14,692 nucleotides of DNA from Candidatus Margulisiibacteriota bacterium (GTDB taxonomy: Bacteria > Margulisbacteria > WOR-1 > O2-12-FULL-45-9). The DNA lies in NCBI GenBank assembly GCA_018817195.1, contig JAHIUL010000125.1, positions 1 through 14,692 on the forward strand, read 5' to 3'. Below, piece after piece: positions 1 through 7,035 of the stretch. A model generated the notes under the pieces. That model saw only the letters and a list, made by a program, of their open reading frames with translations, had not been told where the DNA came from and made no database searches. Both the position numbers and the translations under genes were made by a program. Numbering within the stretch: the first letter of the stretch is position 1; the number at the start of each line of letters is the position of its first letter.

Positions 1-507
1 ATTGAAGCTTTTAGCCGGGCAATTACTGACAAATTTAACTTTGACAGAAAAATGCTGGTCTCTTTTCTTTGCGGTGTTGGTTTTTTGGGCAGTTTAGCTT
101 TTGCCTCAGGCGCAGGTCTGTACTGGCTTGATATTGTTGACCATTATATTAACCAATATGCTTTAGTCATTGCCGGAATATTGGAATGTCTGGTAGTTGC
201 CTGGTTTCTCAAAGCTCATATTCTGCGCAACCATATCAATGCAGTTTCTGATTGGAGACTCAACCGGCTCTGGGACTTTGCCATCAGCATCTTAACGCCA
301 GGAATTCTTCTAGTTATTTTTGTCACCAACTTAATAGCAGAATTAAGGCGGCCTTATGGCGGCTACGATGTTAAAGCCTTGGTTATTCTTGGCGGCTTCT
401 GGCTGCTGGCCACCCTGCTGGTCGGCATAGCATTAAGTATGCCAAAATGGGACAAGCAAAAGCTTGGGTATGACCACTTTGCGCAAGAGGATAAACTTTT
501 GGTTTAA
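1..507 (+). CDS. Sodium:neurotransmitter symporter (NSS/SNF) family transporter, C-terminal part, 5' end outside window
   Basis: The frame is open from base 1 and ends at TAA 505-507, so 168 residues of a longer protein are visible; the ATG at base 52 is internal rather than the start. The visible part begins with a short cytosolic-type stretch (residues about 1-17, with RAITDKF) and then has four hydrophobic segments, at about 19-45, 54-70, 91-115 and 126-145. The GAGLYWLDIVD and NQYALVIAGILECL stretches resemble the last transmembrane helices of bacterial NSS transporters, which import amino acids or related amines using the sodium gradient in the inner membrane. The substrate cannot be told because the binding-site helices (TM1, 3, 6, 8) lie upstream of the window. 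The stop codon overlaps the next start by one base (TAATG), so the two genes are probably co-translated. Family call fairly sure; substrate unknown. Confidence 0.8.
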   Translation: MEAFSRAITDKFNFDRKMLVSFLCGVGFLGSLAFASGAGLYWLDIVDHYINQYALVIAGILECLVVAWFLKAHILRNHINAVSDWRLNRLWDFAISILTPGILLVIFVTNLIAELRRPYGGYDVKALVILGGFWLLATLLVGIALSMPKWDKQKLGYDHFAQEDKLLV

Positions 508-1994
508 TGAAAAAACGAATATTTGTCGCAATCTTATTATTGCTTAGCCTCTATCCCGCAGCTAATGCCGCAACCCTATATCGTATCCGCTTTGCTTATT
601 ATCCTCAAAAAATTCGCATTGTCTTTGATTTAAACGGTGCTTTTAGCTACGACACCGATGAATCAAAGGAAAAAATAGTTGTTCGCTTTAAAGAAACTGA
701 GGCAGGCCCGGATATCCAAAATTATGTTGAATTAAACGATCTAATAATAAGGTATCTTGAAATCCAAAAAGAGGAACAAGACCTAAAAATAACAATTCCG
801 CTTGGCGAAGAAGTTGAATATAACATTTTTTATTTAAACGGCCCTCCCCGACTGGTTATTGATTTTGGCCGTGACTTCCTTAATGTTGTTTCCGGCGGGA
901 CCATTGCTGACGGCATCGAATTTCTGCGCGCCAGGAAGGGCTCCAGCAGCGGCATAATGGAGGCCTGCGCCTTAAAAATTAATTTAGATAAAGCAGAAAT
1001 CGAGCCAGCCTTGGCCCAAAAAACAGCGCCTACATTTGTGGAATCAGTAATTGGGTTCCTTTCCCCATGGAAAGAAGACAAGCCGGTCAATGGCGGCGGG
1101 TTTGCCCTTGATAAGGTAAGCCACATTGTTGACGAAAATGACGGCATAGCCGGGATCAATGGCACCTACTTTGCCTATTCCGGCCGGCCGCTTGGAGCCT
1201 TAATTGTCAATCAGGAGATGGTATCTTTTTCTATCTATGACCGCACAGCGTTTTTTCTGGATCTGAATAACCAGCCTTATATAGACAATATTGATGTTGC
1301 TAGCCACTTCTCAATTGAAAACGGCAGCCGCTTTGAAATAACCGGCATTAATCAACCTAGGGGAACCAGCGATATTATTATGTATACCCGTTCATGGGGA
1401 CCTAAAACCGCTTCAAATAACCAGGGTGTGGAATTAGTTGTGGAAAATTCTGCCATCAGCAATATTAACATTGCAAACTCTGAAATTCCTGAAGACGGCT
1501 ATGTTTTATCAATTAGCGGGCCGATGGTTGAGCCGCTGCTTGATGTTGCCAAGCTTGGTTCGATCATAAATTCACGCATTAAAATACTGCCCTTCTCCAC
1601 TTTTCCCCAAAATATCAGGCACCTGATTGCCGGGGGGCCCAGGCTGCTAAAAAAAGGCAAGATTTATGTTTCTAAACATGCGGAAAAATTTCGGCAAGAT
1701 ATTGCCCGAGGCCGCGCAGCCAGGACAGCCATTGGCATAACCAAAGATGATGAAATACTTTTAGTAACTATCAACGGCCCCCAAAAAGGCAAGAAAGACA
1801 GCCAACAAACCAGCATCGGCGCAACCCTGGAAGAACTGGCAGCGTTAATGTCATCCCTGGGCGCAGTTGAAGCCATGAACCTTGACGGCGGCAGTTCCAG
1901 CACCATGGTTATTAACGGAAAAGTTGTGAACAGCCCAGTAGGCAATAACCAGCGGCGGGTCAGCAACGCTATTCTTATCAGGCCTAAGACTTAG
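507..1994 (+). CDS. Secreted AMIN-like domain plus phosphodiester glycosidase (NAGPA-type) protein
   Basis: A 495-residue exported protein. Residues 1-21 form a signal peptide (KKR, hydrophobic core, cleavage likely after AANA). Residues about 22-125 are beta-rich and look like an AMIN domain (RIRFAYYP, PRLVIDFG), a module that in other proteins binds cell-wall polymer. Residues about 150-492 match the phosphodiester glycosidase/DUF2233 family named after human NAGPA: NGTYF at 218-222, GGPRLL at 376-381, RTAIGI at 406-411 and LDGGSSSTM at 459-467. Family members cleave sugar phosphodiesters, and bacterial ones are thought to act on cell-envelope polymers; the substrate here is unknown. The start is fixed by the TAATG overlap with the transporter gene and the signal peptide directly after it. 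A GAGG lies 16 bases upstream, too far to be a strong site, so coupling is likely. The 3' end overlaps the convergent redoxin gene by four bases. Domain call good; AMIN assignment moderate. Confidence 0.82.
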   Translation: MKKRIFVAILLLLSLYPAANAATLYRIRFAYYPQKIRIVFDLNGAFSYDTDESKEKIVVRFKETEAGPDIQNYVELNDLIIRYLEIQKEEQDLKITIPLGEEVEYNIFYLNGPPRLVIDFGRDFLNVVSGGTIADGIEFLRARKGSSSGIMEACALKINLDKAEIEPALAQKTAPTFVESVIGFLSPWKEDKPVNGGGFALDKVSHIVDENDGIAGINGTYFAYSGRPLGALIVNQEMVSFSIYDRTAFFLDLNNQPYIDNIDVASHFSIENGSRFEITGINQPRGTSDIIMYTRSWGPKTASNNQGVELVVENSAISNINIANSEIPEDGYVLSISGPMVEPLLDVAKLGSIINSRIKILPFSTFPQNIRHLIAGGPRLLKKGKIYVSKHAEKFRQDIARGRAARTAIGITKDDEILLVTINGPQKGKKDSQQTSIGATLEELAALMSSLGAVEAMNLDGGSSSTMVINGKVVNSPVGNNQRRVSNAILIRPKT

Positions 1995-1996
1995 GC
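1982..1996. repeat. Palindrome spanning both convergent stop codons
   Basis: GCCTAAG and CTTAGGC (1982-1988 and 1990-1996) are a perfect 7-base inverted repeat around one central A. As RNA it could fold with a five-base stem and five-base loop on either strand. It contains the TAG of the glycosidase gene (1992-1994) and the TAA of the redoxin gene (1993-1991 on the minus strand). No T-run follows on either strand, so it is at best a weak bidirectional terminator. The repeat itself is certain; its function is not. Confidence 0.4.
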
Positions 1997-2287
1997 GGTC
2001 TGAGCAATAAACTCATCAAAATGATTCTTAAATTCCTCTGACAACGGCACTTTGCCGTGCCAGAAACCCAACACATCTTCTTCTTTTTCAATTACAGTGG
2101 AAGGAATCTTGGTAACACCATAGAATGCCCCTTCAGCCAATCCATCGACCGTTTCCATATCAAAAAAAGTTAAATTAACCTGTTCAGGCTGGATTTTCCA
2201 GCGGCCTAAAAATGTTTCGAATTTTTTCACGGTGGTCTTACAGAACTCACAACCAGGTTTACCAAAAACTTTTACATCCAATGCCAT
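1991..2287 (-). CDS. Small thioredoxin/glutaredoxin-fold redoxin, likely electron donor to NrdD
   Basis: A 98-residue thioredoxin-fold protein of glutaredoxin size. It starts with a beta strand (DVKVFGK), then the redox motif C13-E-F-C16 on GCEFCKTT, and has the fold's cis-proline at I61-P62. Such proteins pass electrons from thioredoxin reductase or glutathione to ribonucleotide reductase and other targets. The gene is the last of the nrdR-nrdD-nrdD cluster, 18 bases after nrdD copy B, with an AGGAGG (minus strand of 2295-2300) seven bases before the ATG. This position suggests that it reduces the active-site cysteines of one or both NrdD proteins, as redoxins do for the thioredoxin-dependent class III subgroup; that is inference. 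It is not called nrdH because the CxxC residues and length alone do not separate NrdH from other glutaredoxin-like proteins. Confidence 0.82.
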   Translation of the reverse strand: MALDVKVFGKPGCEFCKTTVKKFETFLGRWKIQPEQVNLTFFDMETVDGLAEGAFYGVTKIPSTVIEKEEDVLGFWHGKVPLSEEFKNHFDEFIAQTA

Positions 2288-2294
2288 AACAAAA

Positions 2295-2300
2295 TCCTCC
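2295..2300 (-). promoter_or_regulatory. Ribosome binding site of the redoxin gene
   Basis: AGGAGG on the minus strand, seven bases before ATG 2287-2285, inside the 18-base gap after nrdD copy B. It gives the small redoxin its own strong initiation site, unlike the preceding nrdD, which relies on a stop-start overlap. Confidence 0.8.
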
Positions 2301-2305
2301 TAATT

Positions 2306-4402
2306 TTATATTGCCACACGGTGGCGATGTTTTAGTTCCGCGATCTTGCCTTTGTTCCAGCCAGGCACCCGCGAAAAATAACCGGTTATGCGGGTGATGC
2401 CTTCAATATTGCCTGAACTGCAGTAAGGGCACTGCTCATGCAGACCGCGGCTGGTTTTGCCGCACTCGGCGCAAGAGGTAAACTCAGGCGAAAAAGCAAT
2501 TTGAGCATTATCAGTATTGCGAAAAGTTTTGATTACAAAATTAGCAATTGACTCTGCACTAGGATTGCTCTCGCCTAACCAAACATGTGTTAAAGCGCCG
2601 GCATCAATTAAAGGATGAAATAAGCCCTCCTGTTTTACCTTGTCAATTGGGCTCATTTCATGGGAAACATTAAAATAAGTTGAGTTTGTATAATATATTT
2701 CTTTGCTGCCGATATCGCCTTTTATTACCTGGGAAGTTTTCTTGGGAAAATGCTCCATATCAAGCTTGGCAAAGCGGTAAGCAGTTGATTCTGCCGGCGT
2801 CTGCTCCAGCACAAAATGCAAATCATGTTTTTCTGACAATTCTTCACATTTTAGCTTCATAAAAGAAACAATCTTTAAACCCAAGCGCAAAGCATCGCGG
2901 CCTTCATGCAGCTCCTTGCCCAAATGGTACTGCACCATTTCGTTTAACCCTAAAATTCCAACTAATTGGGTTACCCGGCGCAGGCGCAGGTAGCTTTCCC
3001 CATCCCGATTTGTTGCCAAAAGAGACAAAGGCCCGTTCTTGCCTTCTTTTAGCAAGGACTCAACAAAGTGCCTTTTTTCTTTGTGCGCCTGCGCAACCAG
3101 TTCCAGGCGCTCTGCCAGCAGGTCAAACAATTTTTGTTCGTCTTTTTCTGCCAGATAAGCAATCCGGGGTAAATTAACGGTAACGTTTTGTATGGCCGAA
3201 TAACGCATGCGCCATGGCTCTTTGGCATCCTGCAGATCAGAATATTCAAGCTTAAAAGACAGGCGGCAGCATTCAGAAATCTTGGCTGTTTCGCCCCGGT
3301 CAAACACAAAATAAGTATTACCCTTATCAGCCGCTACCTTGCAAATCAAGTTCAAGAACTCTTCGTGCCCGGGGGTGGAAAAAAACTTATCCGTCATATG
3401 GACCAGTGGCTTGGGAAAGAAAAAAGGCCTGCCTGCGCCATCCCCTTCCCCATACACTTCAAACATTGCTTTAGCAAAATCCTGAGCCAATTTTATATAT
3501 TCAGAATAGGTTTTGCCGGTTGGCTTACCCTCGCGGCCGATTGCCGGAACTGTTTCAAAGTGCTTGGGAATTTCCCAATAAATGTTTAAGTCGGAAAAAA
3601 GACCCTGTCCGCCGCGCGATACAGCAACCGAGGCAAACTCTTCGATTAATTTTCTGGCTAATTTTTTAACATGGCCGTAGCTATAACCTTCCAGGTATGG
3701 GGCAATAAAAAGATTAACCGCATCCCAACCAATGGCTCCAGCAAAATGGCCGTGCAAAGCAGTTGAAAATTTAACAATGTGAGAAATTAGTTCGTCTGCA
3801 TCCTCTGCCGGCCGGCCGCTAATCGGGGCATCCGGCAAATCCAGGCCGAATTTCTTAATATACTCGATGGACTGGCCGCTGCAGTACGGTCGATCAATAA
3901 AACCCAGGTCGTGCAGGTGGATGTCCCCGCGCATGTGAGCGTCAGCCACTGGCATGGAAAAGACATTGAGCAAAGCATATTCTTTTTTAATGTTTTCAGC
4001 TAAAGTTAAGTTGGTTGCTTCTGGAGAATGTGGCGTATTAGCATTTTCTTTATTCTTGCGGCAAATGATCTTTTTTACGTCGTAAACCGGGACGCCTAAA
4101 CGAGTATGCTTCCTGCGCGCATCCTCAAGGCCATACTCAAGCAGTTTAACATCAACTAATTCACGTACCAAAGGCGCTGTGATGTTCTTAACTGACATGG
4201 CCTTGATTTGTTTATCAACTTCAATGGCAATAATTGAAGCAATTTCTGGGTTTAAACCTGTTTCTTTAACCAAAGCCTCAACAATCTTATCCCTATCCCA
4301 GGCAACAATATCGTCAGTTGAAGTGCGGACAAAAACTGACAGATCAGTTGCTTCCTGTTCCGGATTATTTATCTCCAGCTTATTTTTTACGCTGACTTCC
4401 AT
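2306..4402 (-). CDS. nrdD: Anaerobic (class III) ribonucleoside-triphosphate reductase, copy B
   Basis: A complete 698-residue NrdD, which reduces ribonucleoside triphosphates to deoxy forms by glycyl-radical chemistry in the cytoplasm. Residues about 20-110 are an ATP-cone (allosteric dATP/ATP control; KIVEALVKET, LVRELVDVKLLE). The catalytic barrel follows: GDIHLHDL at 159-166, PYCSGQS with C174, and ECCR with C378-C379. The C-terminal zinc site is C644, C647, C658 and C661, and the glycyl-radical loop is RITGYFS with G674. Nothing essential appears missing. The ATG overlaps the stop of copy A by one base (TAATG) and only a poor AGGA lies 13 bases upstream, so translation probably depends on copy A. 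The small redoxin follows. No activase gene (nrdG), which is needed to put the radical on G674, is in the window. Family certain; division of labour with copy A unknown. Confidence 0.96.
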   Translation of the reverse strand: MEVSVKNKLEINNPEQEATDLSVFVRTSTDDIVAWDRDKIVEALVKETGLNPEIASIIAIEVDKQIKAMSVKNITAPLVRELVDVKLLEYGLEDARRKHTRLGVPVYDVKKIICRKNKENANTPHSPEATNLTLAENIKKEYALLNVFSMPVADAHMRGDIHLHDLGFIDRPYCSGQSIEYIKKFGLDLPDAPISGRPAEDADELISHIVKFSTALHGHFAGAIGWDAVNLFIAPYLEGYSYGHVKKLARKLIEEFASVAVSRGGQGLFSDLNIYWEIPKHFETVPAIGREGKPTGKTYSEYIKLAQDFAKAMFEVYGEGDGAGRPFFFPKPLVHMTDKFFSTPGHEEFLNLICKVAADKGNTYFVFDRGETAKISECCRLSFKLEYSDLQDAKEPWRMRYSAIQNVTVNLPRIAYLAEKDEQKLFDLLAERLELVAQAHKEKRHFVESLLKEGKNGPLSLLATNRDGESYLRLRRVTQLVGILGLNEMVQYHLGKELHEGRDALRLGLKIVSFMKLKCEELSEKHDLHFVLEQTPAESTAYRFAKLDMEHFPKKTSQVIKGDIGSKEIYYTNSTYFNVSHEMSPIDKVKQEGLFHPLIDAGALTHVWLGESNPSAESIANFVIKTFRNTDNAQIAFSPEFTSCAECGKTSRGLHEQCPYCSSGNIEGITRITGYFSRVPGWNKGKIAELKHRHRVAI

Positions 4403-6501
4403 TAGTTAATCTTTGTCCTGTGCCTCTGCTTTAACTCAGCAAGCTTGCCCTTGTTCCAGCCGGATATCTTTGAGAAATAACCGGTAATGCGGGTGATGCC
4501 TTCAATATTATTTGACTGGCAATATGGGCAGGCATCTTTTAACCCGCGGGTTGTTTTGCCGCAGCTGTTACAGGTAGTAAATTCCGGTGAAAACGCAATC
4601 TGGGCATTATCAGTATTCTGGAATGTTTTTATAACAAAATTAGCAATTGAATCCGGGTGCGGTTTTGATTCCCCCAGCCAAACGTGACTTAAGGCCCCTG
4701 CCTCAATCAATGGATGAAAGAGCCCTTCCTCCTTTACCTTGTCAATCGGGCTCATCTGATGGGAAACATTAAAGTAAGTAGAATTGGTGTAATAGAGTTC
4801 CCCTGAAGCAGGGTGCCCTTTGATTACTTTTTCAGCCTTCTCTCGGTAATGTTCTAAATCAAGCTTGGCAAAACGATATGCTGTTGATTCCGCAGGGGTT
4901 TGTTCCAGCACAAAATGCATCCCATATTTTTTTGTCAGCTCATCACACTTTAGCTTCATAAAAGAAATTACTTTGAGGCCAAACTTAACAGCATCCTTGC
5001 CCTGGTGCAGCTCTTTACCAAGATGGGACTGGACTAATTCATTCAAGCCAAGAATCCCAACCAGATAACTTACTCGAAACATTCTCAAGTAAGAAGTCCC
5101 GTCCCGTTTCATGGCTAACATTGACAGCGGGCTGCTGGTCCCATCTTTTAACAACTCCTCAATAAATTCTTTTTTCTGAATATGGGCCTGGGCAATTAGC
5201 TCAAAAACCTTATCCATTAGATCAAAGAGTTTCTGGTCTGACCCTTCAGCGCGAAAAGCCAGGCGCGGCAAATTAATAGTTACATTCTGCAAAGCAGAAT
5301 AACGCATGCGCCATGGTTCTTTGGCGTCATCTAAATCCGACTGCTCAAGTTTAAAAGACAGGCGGCAACATTCAGAAATTTTGGCTGTTTCTCCTCGGTC
5401 GAAGACAAAATAAGTGTTGCCCATCTCTGTTGCCACTTCAGAAATATGCCGCAGGAATTCTTTATGCCCGGGAGTCTTAAAGAATTTTTCAGTCATATGG
5501 ACTAATGGTTTGGGAAAGAAAAACGGGCGGCCGGAACCGTCGCCTTCTTTATAAACATTAAACAAGGCCCAAAGAAACTTTTGCGCTTCCGGCTGATAAT
5601 CAGCATAAGTCTTGCCTGTGTATTCCCCGCCCGGGCCCATGGCCGGTACATTTTCAAAGTGTTTAGGGGTTTCCCAGTAAAGATTGATATCAGAAAAAAT
5701 AGCCTGGCCGCCGCGCGCTACTGCCTGCTGGCTGTATTCGTAAATCATCATCTGGGCCAGCTGGTGGATTTCCTTATCAGTCATGCCGACTAAAAACGGG
5801 GCAAAGAAAATATTGACCGCATCCCAACCAATTGCTCCGGCAAACACACCCTGGAGAGCTGCGGAAAATTTAACCATTTGCGCCAGAAGAACTTCAGCAT
5901 GGCGAGCCGGCTTGGCCATCGATAAAGCATTGGGTAAATCCAAACCGAATTTTTTTACATATTCGACTGACTGGCCGCTGCAGTAAGGCCTGTCAATAAA
6001 GCCAAGGTCATGCAGGTGAATATCCCCGCACATATGGGCATCAGCAATATCCTGCGTAAAAACATGCAGCAGGGCAAATTCTTTTTTAATGCCTTCTGAA
6101 AGTGTTAAGTTGGTAGCTTCCGGGCCATGGGGCACATTGGCATTTTCTTTATTCTGATTGAATATAATATTTTTAACATCATAAAGCGGCACCCCTAATC
6201 GAGTATGGCGGCGGCGCGCTTCTTCTAGACCGTGCTCTAATAATTTTACGTCAACAAGTTCGCGGATAAGCGGCGAAGTAACCGTCCTTAAATTAAGATG
6301 TTTTATTTGCTCTTCAACTTCTCGACCAATTATTTCAGCTATATCACGATCAATATTTGTTTCGCGGACAAGGGCGGCAACAATTTTCTCCTGGTCCCAG
6401 CCAACTATATTTTCGCCGGATGTCCTGACAAATAGCGCCAGGTCGGTGGCATCAGCTGCTTTATGTTTTTTCTTTTCTTCGGCTACGGCTTGTGGGTTCA
6501 T
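4402..6501 (-). CDS. nrdD: Anaerobic (class III) ribonucleoside-triphosphate reductase, copy A
   Basis: A complete 699-residue paralogue of copy B. The two align end to end with no gap; by hand I count about 475 identical residues of 698 (about 68 %). It has the same parts at the same positions: ATP-cone about 20-110, GDIHLHDL at 159-166, C174, C378-C379, zinc cysteines C644/C647/C658/C661 and glycyl-radical G674 in RITGYFS. Differences cluster at 1-18, 191-210, 241-260 and 351-358. Copy A has a cysteine at 158 where copy B has arginine, directly before GDIHLHDL. The start is ATG 6501-6499, four bases after the nrdR stop, with AGGAGG seven bases upstream. The gene ends at TAA 4404-4402, sharing its last A with the start of copy B. 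As the first nrdD after nrdR with a strong binding site, it is probably made at least as well as copy B. Confidence 0.96.
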   Translation of the reverse strand: MNPQAVAEEKKKHKAADATDLALFVRTSGENIVGWDQEKIVAALVRETNIDRDIAEIIGREVEEQIKHLNLRTVTSPLIRELVDVKLLEHGLEEARRRHTRLGVPLYDVKNIIFNQNKENANVPHGPEATNLTLSEGIKKEFALLHVFTQDIADAHMCGDIHLHDLGFIDRPYCSGQSVEYVKKFGLDLPNALSMAKPARHAEVLLAQMVKFSAALQGVFAGAIGWDAVNIFFAPFLVGMTDKEIHQLAQMMIYEYSQQAVARGGQAIFSDINLYWETPKHFENVPAMGPGGEYTGKTYADYQPEAQKFLWALFNVYKEGDGSGRPFFFPKPLVHMTEKFFKTPGHKEFLRHISEVATEMGNTYFVFDRGETAKISECCRLSFKLEQSDLDDAKEPWRMRYSALQNVTINLPRLAFRAEGSDQKLFDLMDKVFELIAQAHIQKKEFIEELLKDGTSSPLSMLAMKRDGTSYLRMFRVSYLVGILGLNELVQSHLGKELHQGKDAVKFGLKVISFMKLKCDELTKKYGMHFVLEQTPAESTAYRFAKLDLEHYREKAEKVIKGHPASGELYYTNSTYFNVSHQMSPIDKVKEEGLFHPLIEAGALSHVWLGESKPHPDSIANFVIKTFQNTDNAQIAFSPEFTTCNSCGKTTRGLKDACPYCQSNNIEGITRITGYFSKISGWNKGKLAELKQRHRTKIN

Positions 6502-6505
6502 TGAC

Positions 6506-6961
6506 CTATCCTCCTACTGTAATTTCGTTAACTTCTTTAACAAACTCTGAAAGATCCTCAAACTTACGATAAACAGAAGCAAAGCGGATATAAGCGATCT
6601 TATCAACCATAGGCAGCATATCCATGACCATTTCTCCAACTTTGGAACTTAAAACTTCGCGTCCATCCTGGCGGTGGATCTGCAGCTCAATCTGGTTGAC
6701 CATTTTTTCAATCGTATCAATTGAGACCGGACGTTTTTCACAGGCGCGCAGCAAACCAGCCCTGATTTTTTCGCGGCTAAACTGTTCGCGACGGCCATCG
6801 CGCTTAATAACTAAAATTGGTTTTTCCTCTGCCCGTTCATATGAGGTAAAACGGCCTTTACATGAGGCACATTCCCGACGGCGGCGAATTGCCCTGCCGT
6901 CATCAATTTCGCGTGACTCAAGAACCTTATCTTCTAAATTTTGACAAAATGGACATTTCAT
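6506..6961 (-). CDS. nrdR: Transcriptional repressor NrdR
   Basis: A 151-residue protein, the usual NrdR length. The N-terminal zinc ribbon has C3, C6, C31 and C34 (MKCPFC, then RRRREC at 26-31 and CKGRF from 34). The ATP-cone lies at about 46-136 (VIKRDGRREQFSREKI), followed by IAYIRFASVYRKF. NrdR binds paired NrdR boxes when its ATP-cone carries dATP/ATP and represses ribonucleotide reductase genes. Here it is the first gene of the nrdR-nrdD-nrdD-redoxin cluster, so autoregulation with its targets is likely. ATG 6961-6959 is chosen because it gives the invariant MKCPFC start. No Shine-Dalgarno is visible before it; see the promoter entries at 6968-7020. Its last two codons (GGA GGA) form part of the ribosome binding site of nrdD copy A. 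Confidence 0.97.
   Translation of the reverse strand: MKCPFCQNLEDKVLESREIDDGRAIRRRRECASCKGRFTSYERAEEKPILVIKRDGRREQFSREKIRAGLLRACEKRPVSIDTIEKMVNQIELQIHRQDGREVLSSKVGEMVMDMLPMVDKIAYIRFASVYRKFEDLSEFVKEVNEITVGG
6509..6514 (-). promoter_or_regulatory. Ribosome binding site of nrdD copy A
   Basis: AGGAGG on the minus strand, seven bases before ATG 6501-6499. It lies within the last codons of nrdR (…GTA GGA GGA TAG), so ribosomes finishing nrdR are placed directly on the nrdD start. Confidence 0.8.
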
Positions 6962-6967
6962 AGCATT

Positions 6968-6973
6968 TTTATA
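6968..6973 (-). promoter_or_regulatory. -10-like TATAAA ending six bases before the nrdR ATG
   Basis: On the minus strand TATAAA is followed by AATGCT and then the nrdR ATG. A transcript from this box would begin at or next to the start codon, giving a leaderless mRNA. The stretch is nearly the same as that before def (15 of 18 bases over box, spacer and first codons). No good -35 box is seen at 16-18 bases. It competes with the better-spaced promoter at 6992-7020; either or both may be used. Confidence 0.35.
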
Positions 6974-6981
6974 TATCTAGG

Positions 6982-7017
6982 GTGCGTTAGAATTTAACAC
7001 ACCATATGTGGGGGTGT
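6982..7017. promoter_or_regulatory. nrdR: Candidate NrdR operator region (overlapping inverted repeats)
   Basis: Plus-strand 6999-7014 reads ACACCATATGTGGGGG and matches about 11 of 16 positions of the NrdR-box pattern ACACWATATWTWGTGT as I recall it; the ACAC and ATAT parts are good and the right arm is poor. It lies between the -35 and -10 boxes. Beside it, GTGCGTTA (6982-6989) and TAACACAC (6995-7002) are inverted repeats matching at 7 of 8 bases across the -10 box. A second, weaker AT-rich candidate (6966-6981) sits about three helical turns away, the usual spacing of paired NrdR boxes. The match and its place before nrdR support a role; it is not proven. Confidence 0.45.
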
Positions 7018-7020
7018 CAA
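6992..7020 (-). promoter_or_regulatory. Probable sigma-70-type promoter of the nrdR-nrdD-nrdD-redoxin cluster
   Basis: On the minus strand TTGACA (7020-7015), a 17-base spacer, then TTAAAT (6997-6992, 4 of 6 matches to TATAAT). The start point would fall near 6985, about 24 bases before the nrdR ATG. It sits in the 74-base gap after fmt, the only gap on this strand large enough for an operon promoter. The -35 match and spacing are exact; the -10 is modest. The spacer carries the candidate NrdR site. Confidence 0.55.
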
Positions 7021-7035
7021 GGGGTGAATTTTCCC

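Noticed and set aside
52..507. Treating the transporter fragment as a complete 151-residue protein from ATG 52
   Set aside because: The frame is open to base 1 and the residues before the ATG continue the NSS family pattern, so the gene is cut by the window edge.
830..1165. 111-codon minus-strand frame inside the phosphodiester glycosidase gene
   Set aside because: Antisense shadow of a gene whose domains read through without a break.
2306..6501. Frameshifted or split single nrdD gene
   Set aside because: Each copy is full length with its own ATP-cone, catalytic core and C-terminal zinc/glycyl-radical region, so these are two genes.
6624..6944. 106-codon open frame on the plus strand inside nrdR
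   Set aside because: Antisense shadow of a certain gene; no ribosome binding site and a composition typical of reversed coding sequence.
6962..7035. Rho-independent terminator after fmt
   Set aside because: The short inverted repeats here have no following T-run on the minus strand; they are better explained as part of the nrdR promoter and operator.
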